Positions 58,229-64,000 of a stretch of 64,000 bases of DNA are shown piece by piece. The translations under genes were made by a program, and so were the position numbers. The notes beneath the pieces were generated by a model that worked only from the letters and a program-made list of their open reading frames with translations, searched no databases and was not told where the DNA came from. The stretch comes from Jaltomata sinuosa (taxonomy: Eukaryota; Streptophyta; Magnoliopsida; Solanales; Solanaceae), in the NCBI GenBank assembly GCA_003996215.1, contig QJPP01000836.1, positions 248,001-312,000 of the forward strand, written 5' to 3'. Each line of letters starts with the position of its first letter. The first letter of the stretch is position 1.

Positions 58229-60366
58229 TATCACGCCCTGAGGCTATCCCCTAGACGTAACACGGGACCTGGGACCACAAGTTCCCTAAGTTAACCCTTG
58301 GTCATAGCATAACTCAGGTATATCAATTAAGCATAGTATAAGCCTAATACGAATTAGATAACTCAATCCATAAGATAAAATCAAAAGAACATGATTCGAA
58401 GAAGACACGAATACCATCTATGTCTGAAAAGCCTCTATACATGACTCAAAGAGTTGCTAGGACAAGACCCTAGCTAACCCAAAGTACAAAAGTAAATAAT
58501 CAAAACAAACTAGAGTCATAACTAACCCTCGAACAATTAGGACTCACCAACACTGACTAGATACGTCCTACGGTCACTAGCCAAGTGCCCGAGGGAGGGA
58601 ACCTGAATCTGCATCATCAAGAGGATGCAACGCAACATATGCGTCAGTACTAGAGGATGTATCGTGTGTGTGAGATATGCATAATCATGATAAAACATAC
58701 TTAAAACATGCTTAAAATGAGCTCTTTCAAAATAAGAGATAACATAAGAATTCATCGAGATTTAAGACATAAACATGAAGTAAAACCAAATTTCAAAGTA
58801 AAGTATCATGTAACTTCATAACTTAAAAATAATCATGTTGGGAGTTTCTCTTAACCGACATAAACAATGCTGAGCTACATGGAGTCCAGTGTCATGCACC
58901 CACACTGAAAGAGGCTATCCTAAACGGCCAAAGTTAGAACCATGTCATACCAAGATTCTGTTATAAGCAACAGAGGGCACCTACAGTGGCACGTAGTTCT
59001 GGGACTAGGGGTACTCTCACCCGGTCCAACTCGGTGCTAAATAATACTCCCAATATATATATATATATATATATATATAACATGAGGCTCACATATATGT
59101 GACATATCTAGATATCGAAACTTGTTCATAACATGTTCATAACCCGAATCTTCATACTACTCACGAACCTTGGTTTTGAAAATTATTCATGAGCATTCAT
59201 GGCACATCGGGTGTCTTGTCTTGCATAATAGTTCATAACTTAAAAATTTTCATGGCACTAGTTCAATTTCATAATAACATATACTTTCATAAAACATAGG
59301 AACTAGGCATGCACTTGCTTGAAATTCCATGAAAAACATGCTATCAAACACCCATTTTTTTTCTTAAATCAATTCATGCATGTAGGATTTACCATAATTA
59401 GCTTTCAATTTGAAATAGGAGTTCATACGTAAAAACCCATGCAAAATAATACAACTTAGTAGTAATTCCATAATGAAATCATGAGAAGGCAATTTATAGG
59501 AAAAACCTATAAGAATTGGGTAAAATCCTAATTTACAAGTTCATAAAATCAAAATAGAGATTTGGGGTTTTGGGCACAAAGGTGAAGGTAACCCATTGTT
59601 GAATACCCACATACCTTGATTGAAGTTAACCCACTTGAAATTGAAAAGATTAGGAGACTTGGACTTGGAGCTTGAGACCTTGAGCTTGAGAGAGTTCTTT
59701 TCCTTTTTGGGAGATGAATGAGGCAATGAGAAGGTACTTAGGCTAATAGGTGTAGAAACCCTACTAAAAATGGCCAAAATGACCTCACTTAGTAGTTAAA
59801 AGAGTGGGTAATGACTAAAATACCCCTGAGAAATAATTAGGAAAAACTGATAAAGTGGGTCGGCTTCAGGAATCACGGGTCAGTTCTATGGGTCATAGTT
59901 TGAACCATAACTCATGGTTCCCACTCGTGGTTCCTGGCCAAACGACCAACTTGCAAAAGACATTCTACGGGTCAACAGGATGGACCCATAGAATGGATTA
60001 CGATTCGTAGAACCTATTTATCATTTCTAAGGGTTTTGGCAGGCCTCTAATCAGGTTCCATGAGTCAACAGGACGGACACGTAATTAAAACCATGGTCCA
60101 TAGTCTTGACTCATGGTTTCTGGGAATCAGTCAGTCCTCAGGTCTGGTTCCACGAGTTAACAGGATGGGCCATAGAATGAACTTAGTCCGTAGAATCAAA
60201 TCATGGTTCTCAGACCAGTGATTAATTCTGACAAACTTAAATCACGGATCTACTCCACGACTCGTGGTTCAAACCATGGTCCGTGGTTTGGACTCGTCAT
60301 TCCTGGAAAGTTCAAATTTTTTAGATTTCTTAAGTTTAAAGTTGGATCAAGTTCTGGGGTGTTACA
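58229..60366 (-). repeat. 5' LTR of the gypsy element
   Basis: The counterpart of 51070-53179. The 3' end reads TGATA instead of TGACA (TATCACGCC on the plus strand). A (TA)n run lies at about 59048-59078. An 18-bp duplication GAGCTTGAGACCTTGAGCTT near 59668 is absent from the other LTR and explains much of the length difference. Confidence 0.93.
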
Positions 60367-61900
60367 TTAAGGCATGACAATACAAGGATCCCAGCTTAGA
60401 GAAGCTCAGAGGCAAGTCTTAGCAGCGGGAGTCTTTAACCTTGGATATAGTAGGAGATAGAGTCCTTGGATTCAAAGATCATATGTGTTTCGGATGTTGC
60501 AGGGCTTTGACAATAGGTTGTGGAAGGGCATACCATTCTTGTTACTCTATTCACCCAGGACTCACAAAAAATGTATAATGATATTAAGGAGATTTATTAG
60601 TGGTTGAGATAAAGAGAGACATAGCTAAGTTCATGGCATAGTGCCCAAATAGTCAGCAGGTAGAGCTAAACCATCAAAAACCTAGTGGGATGACTCAGGA
60701 GATAGTTATTCCATTATGGAAATGGAAGGCCGTAAATATGGATTTTGACACAAGTTTGCCTTGTTTGCGATAGAAGTTCGATTCTATTTGGGTGATTGTT
60801 GATAGGTTGATCAAATCAGCCCATTTTATGCAAGTCAGGGTCATATTCTAAGATGAATATTATGTCAGACTGTACATAGATAAATAGTCAAACTTCATGA
60901 TGTCCAATATCGGTTATTTCAGATAGAGAGGCATAGTTTATAGCATAATTTTGGACATCTTTCAAGAAGGATTTGAGGACTCGTGTTAATCATAGTTCAA
61001 CTTTTCATTCGTATACCAATGGACAAGCTAAATGTAAGATCTAGAAGCTTGAAGATATGTTCCAGGTATGATTTCAGAGGGAATAGGATGATCACTTGTC
61101 ACTTGTTGAGTTTTCTTATAATAACAACAATCATTAAGGCATCAGTATGGAACTCTACGAGTCTTTATATAGGCAAAAATGATAATCCCCTATTGATTGG
61201 TTCGAGGTTGGAGATTCAGGGTTTCTTGGAATTGGTGTGGTTTAATAGTCCATCAAAAAGGTTAAGCTGATCAGAGAGAAATTGTTGATAGCTCAGAGAC
61301 ACCAGAAATCATATTGAGATGTTAGGATATGTGACTTAAAGTTCAATGTTGACAATTAAGTCTTTTTGAAGGTTTTGCTAATGAAGAGAATTATGTCATT
61401 TGGCGAGAAGGGCAAGCTGAGCCCTCGATATATTAGACCTTACCATATTATGTGACAGATATATAAAGTTGCTTACCATCTAGAGTTGCATTCAGAGTGA
61501 GAGGGTGTACACCCAGTCTTTCATGTTTCTATGTTATAAAGGTGTATCAGTTATCAAACACACATAATACTAATGAAATATGTTCAAATTTTAAAGGAAT
61601 TATCTTATAAAGAAGTCCCAGTTGTCATAGTAGACCGACAAATTAAGAGTTGGCAGATTAAGGATATAGCTTCAGTGAAAGTGTTGTGGTGGAACTGTAA
61701 TATCAGGAGATGGCGTGGGATACTAAAGAGGACACGAAGTCCAGATATCCCCACTTGTTCATTCCTTTAGATGATGTTCAGAACAAATAGATAGTAGACC
61801 CACATTTGAGTACTTGTGGCACATTACTTTGGTATTTTATAAGTTCTTATGATGTTTCCTATGATTCCATGTACTTTATCTTTATTCGAGGATGAATGTC
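60367..61900 (+). pseudogene. right piece of the older plus-strand gypsy pol
   Basis: Highly worn. The spacer QYKDPSLEKLR follows directly on 51069. Integrase: WVIVDRLIKSAHFMQVR near 60795; text like a changed AYNNS...SIGMALYEALYGRK region near 61110-61190; LSPRYIRPYHIM-type text near 61420; HPVFHVSML near 61513; ILDRQIKSW-type text near 61630 (IVDRQIKSWQIKDIASVKVL), the chromodomain-like end. Stops and frameshifts every few dozen codons; older than the element inserted in it. Confidence 0.82.
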
Positions 61901-61914
61901 TCTAGGGGGGAGGA
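61901..61914 (+). other. polypurine tract of the older gypsy
   Basis: TCTAGGGGGGAGGA directly before TGTAACACCCC, after the usual TTATTCGAGGATGAATG run-out of the pol region. Confidence 0.8.
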
Positions 61915-63341
61915 TGTAACACCCCGCCCGTTTGAACTTCGGATTCACTTGTACTTTTAGTGTAAGACTATGAGTTCTTAATATATAAGAAGGATTTCTT
62001 AAGAATTATTTTAAATGCACAGTGGTTGTATGTTAAGTTTAGAAGTCAAGCAAGTTGCAAAATAGAAGTCGGGGAAAGTTATTGTAAATGTAGTTAAGAA
62101 ATTCTCTAAAAAATTGGGTCAAATGTCTCAAGTATTTTCTCCTAATCTATAAAGTGTTAGAAGGCCTATGACCTACCAAATCAAAGTTCTATGAGTCTAG
62201 TTTCCAACACACTAAACCGTTTATCCATACGGCTATAAAATAAAAAGATATTCGTATTTTTGCAAGACTGCACAAGCAGGGATGTCAAGGTGGCCCCCTT
62301 AGCCCCTATGTCAGTTTTGCTTTATAAAGGATATTTATCCTATGTTTTAATTCAGAAAACTCAACCAAAAACTACTGAAAATCAGAGGGAAAGCCCATAA
62401 ATAATCCATGGACCTTGATGCTTTCAATTTGTATGTTTAACAGAAGTTGCTCTCTGCGCGAGCTCGTCATTTTGGTGTAGTTTGTCCCATCAATTTCATG
62501 GCATATCTCCATGGGTGTTGTATCAGCGACATAGCATATGTTTATTGAGTATTTGGCAGTATCTATGGAGTTAGTTTGGCAAGGTAAGGATCCCGTACAC
62601 TTATCTACTTGTTGAATCGAGATTCTAAGCTTCTAGTCACGAAAAGTTGTATTTTCCGATGACTTGTAGTAGTTTCTTGGTGATTTTGGACCCATTTGTT
62701 GTTAATGAAAGGAGGAAGCTTGTTTATCTTGAAATATCAAAGCTTTATGTCAAGGTAACCTTCCTCCTATGACACTCATTTATAATCCCATGTTCTAGTA
62801 TCATTTGTATAGATTTTTGAGCCACGAAGTGGTGTTTTGGACACCATAGCTCCGGGAAGCCCCTTTGTCTTGTTAAGTTTGATTAATATTATTGTGTACT
62901 GATGGTGTTAAGGTGTTGGAGGGACAGGGGGTTGGTTTGATTCTTATCAGAGTCACGTAAGATGGTTGTTGGATTGAATGACGTAAAGTATGCCTTTGAA
63001 TAGTGCCTCAGGAGCTTGTCATTCCTTTGAGATGTGGTTACCATATTGTTGTTGGATTTAGTTGCTGTTTATTATTGTTATTAGTCTCATTTGATGATTT
63101 GAACTTGGTTGGTCACAAGTGTGACATTGATGCCTTATCGATTGGTTATGGCTCGTTCTTGCAGCCTTGTTGATTATCACATTTGTTGCATTACATTTGG
63201 TTGGTCAAGCTTCATAGAAACACCTTTAAGGGTTCAGTTGAAATGTATGTTAAATCTTCCATTTCACTTTCTAGCATGACCTTTAAGGCGAAAGCTTTTA
63301 TAGCCTTTATAATGTCATTATTCGACTTGTGGTCTTATAGT
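61915..63341 (+). mobile_element. 3' LTR of the older gypsy, interrupted on the right
   Basis: Begins TGTAACACCCCGCCCGTTTG. A TATA-like TTTATAAA at 62321-62328 fits an LTR promoter. No coding sequence. It is cut at 63341 by the start of another LTR, so its true end is unknown. Confidence 0.75.
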
Positions 63342-64000
63342 TGTCACGCCCCGAGGCTACCCCCTAGACGTAACGCAGGACCTGAGACCACAAGGTCCCC
63401 AAGATAACCCTTGGTCATGGCATAACTCAGGCATATCAAATAAGCATAGTGGAAGCATAATAAACTAGATAACTTAATCTATAAGATAAAGTCAAGATGA
63501 ACATGATTCAAAAAAGACCCCGAATACTATCTATGTCTGAAAAGCCTCTACACATAACCTAAGGAGTTGCTAGGACAAGACCCTAGCTACCTCAAGGTAG
63601 GGAAGCAAGTAACTAACAACTAGCTAGAATCATAACTAGCCCTCGAATAATGAGGACTCACCAACACTGATTGGAAATCGCCTGCGGTCTCTAGTCACGT
63701 GCCTGAGGGACGGAACCTGAATCTGAATCATCAAGAGGATGTAGCGTAAAATATTCGTCAGCACTATAAGATGTACCGAGTATGTGAGATATGCATAATC
63801 ATGACGAAAAAGATAGTTAAAACATGCTTGAAATGAGTTTGTACATATAAAGAAATAGTACAAGTAAATAGCAAGATATAAGGCATAAAACGTGAAATAA
63901 AGTAAAGATTCAAAGTTGAGTATCATGTAATTTATTAGCTTAAAAATAAACATGCGGGAGTTTCTCTTAACAACAATAAACCATGCTGAGCTACATGGAG
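63342..64000 (-). mobile_element. LTR of another gypsy element, same family as 51070-60366, cut by window edge
   Basis: TGTCACGCCCCGAGGCTACC, ACGCAGGACCTGAGACCACA and CTGAAAAGCCTCTACACATA follow the same order as 51070-51720 and 58229-58870, with scattered changes. It must be the 3' end of an LTR on the minus strand; which LTR of that element cannot be told from here. Confidence 0.88.

Larger units (their letters stand above)
51070..60366 (-). mobile_element. complete Ty3/gypsy (chromovirus-type) element, perfect TTAAG TSD
   Basis: A 9297-bp element in minus orientation: LTRs 51070-53179 and 58229-60366, PBS at 58213-58224, gag, protease, RT, RNase H, integrase, and a polypurine tract next to the left LTR. 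TTAAG flanks it on both sides (51065-51069, 60367-60371). The two LTRs differ at many transitions and in length (2110 and 2138 bp), so the insertion is not recent. The C-terminal part after integrase resembles the chromodomain end of Tekay/Del-type chromoviruses. Cannot move by itself (stops; altered catalytic residues). Confidence 0.95.

Overview
The window is nuclear DNA of a flowering plant, very probably a Solanaceae. The degenerate retroelement proteins, the Tat-type LTR with a TGGCGACTCT primer-binding site, and a Ulp1/DUF1985 gene with a MAPTKRKRSE start resemble sequences I associate with Capsicum. Genus is inferred from memory, not tested. The DNA is AT-rich and intron-bearing, with no bacterial operon structure. 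It is a retrotransposon-dense stretch with one intact-looking host gene: a two-exon UPF0496 (DUF677) gene at 36996-39260 on the plus strand.

Layout. 1-2.1 kb: minus-strand Ulp1-like (C48) protease/DUF1985 pseudogene running off the left edge. 2.1-3.8 kb: upstream DNA built from ~500-600 bp direct repeats and a palindromic 21-bp minisatellite. About 4.7-7.5 kb: LTR of a Tat/Ogre-like Ty3 element. 7.6-20.2 kb: a scrambled block of Ty3/gypsy pieces in both orientations (pol, LTRs, inverted LTRs, a minus-strand gag+PBS+LTR), with a hAT-like element nested in one LTR. 20.2-21.4 kb: worn Ty1/copia integrase fragment and possible LTR. 21.4-24.5 kb: AT-rich DNA with MITE remnants. 24473-30925: a whole minus-strand Ty1/copia element with LTRs of about 1 kb and a perfect TTATG target-site duplication. 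31-35.6 kb: small DNA elements (Stowaway-like, CACTA-like end, 947-bp foldback, 972-bp hAT-like). 36-39.3 kb: the UPF0496 gene. 39.4-40.4 kb: a Mutator-like MITE nested in another MITE. About 40.9-49.8 kb: a decayed CACTA (En/Spm) transposon with two pseudogenes. 51070-60366: a 9.3-kb minus-strand Ty3/gypsy element with 2.1-kb LTRs and perfect TTAAG duplication, inserted in the reading frame of an older plus-strand gypsy (about 50985-63341). 63342-64000: the start of another LTR of the same family.

None of the mobile elements looks able to move by itself: every pol or transposase reading frame carries stops, frameshifts or lost catalytic residues. The reconstructable history is layered insertion: gypsy in gypsy, hAT in LTR, MULE-MITE in MITE, and a CACTA truncated by an LTR. 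I found no rRNA, tRNA or CRISPR. I saw no convincing new biological system; the most unusual structures are the palindromic minisatellite around the Ulp1-like pseudogene, the 57-60 bp tandem coding repeat in the second CACTA gene, and the foldback element.
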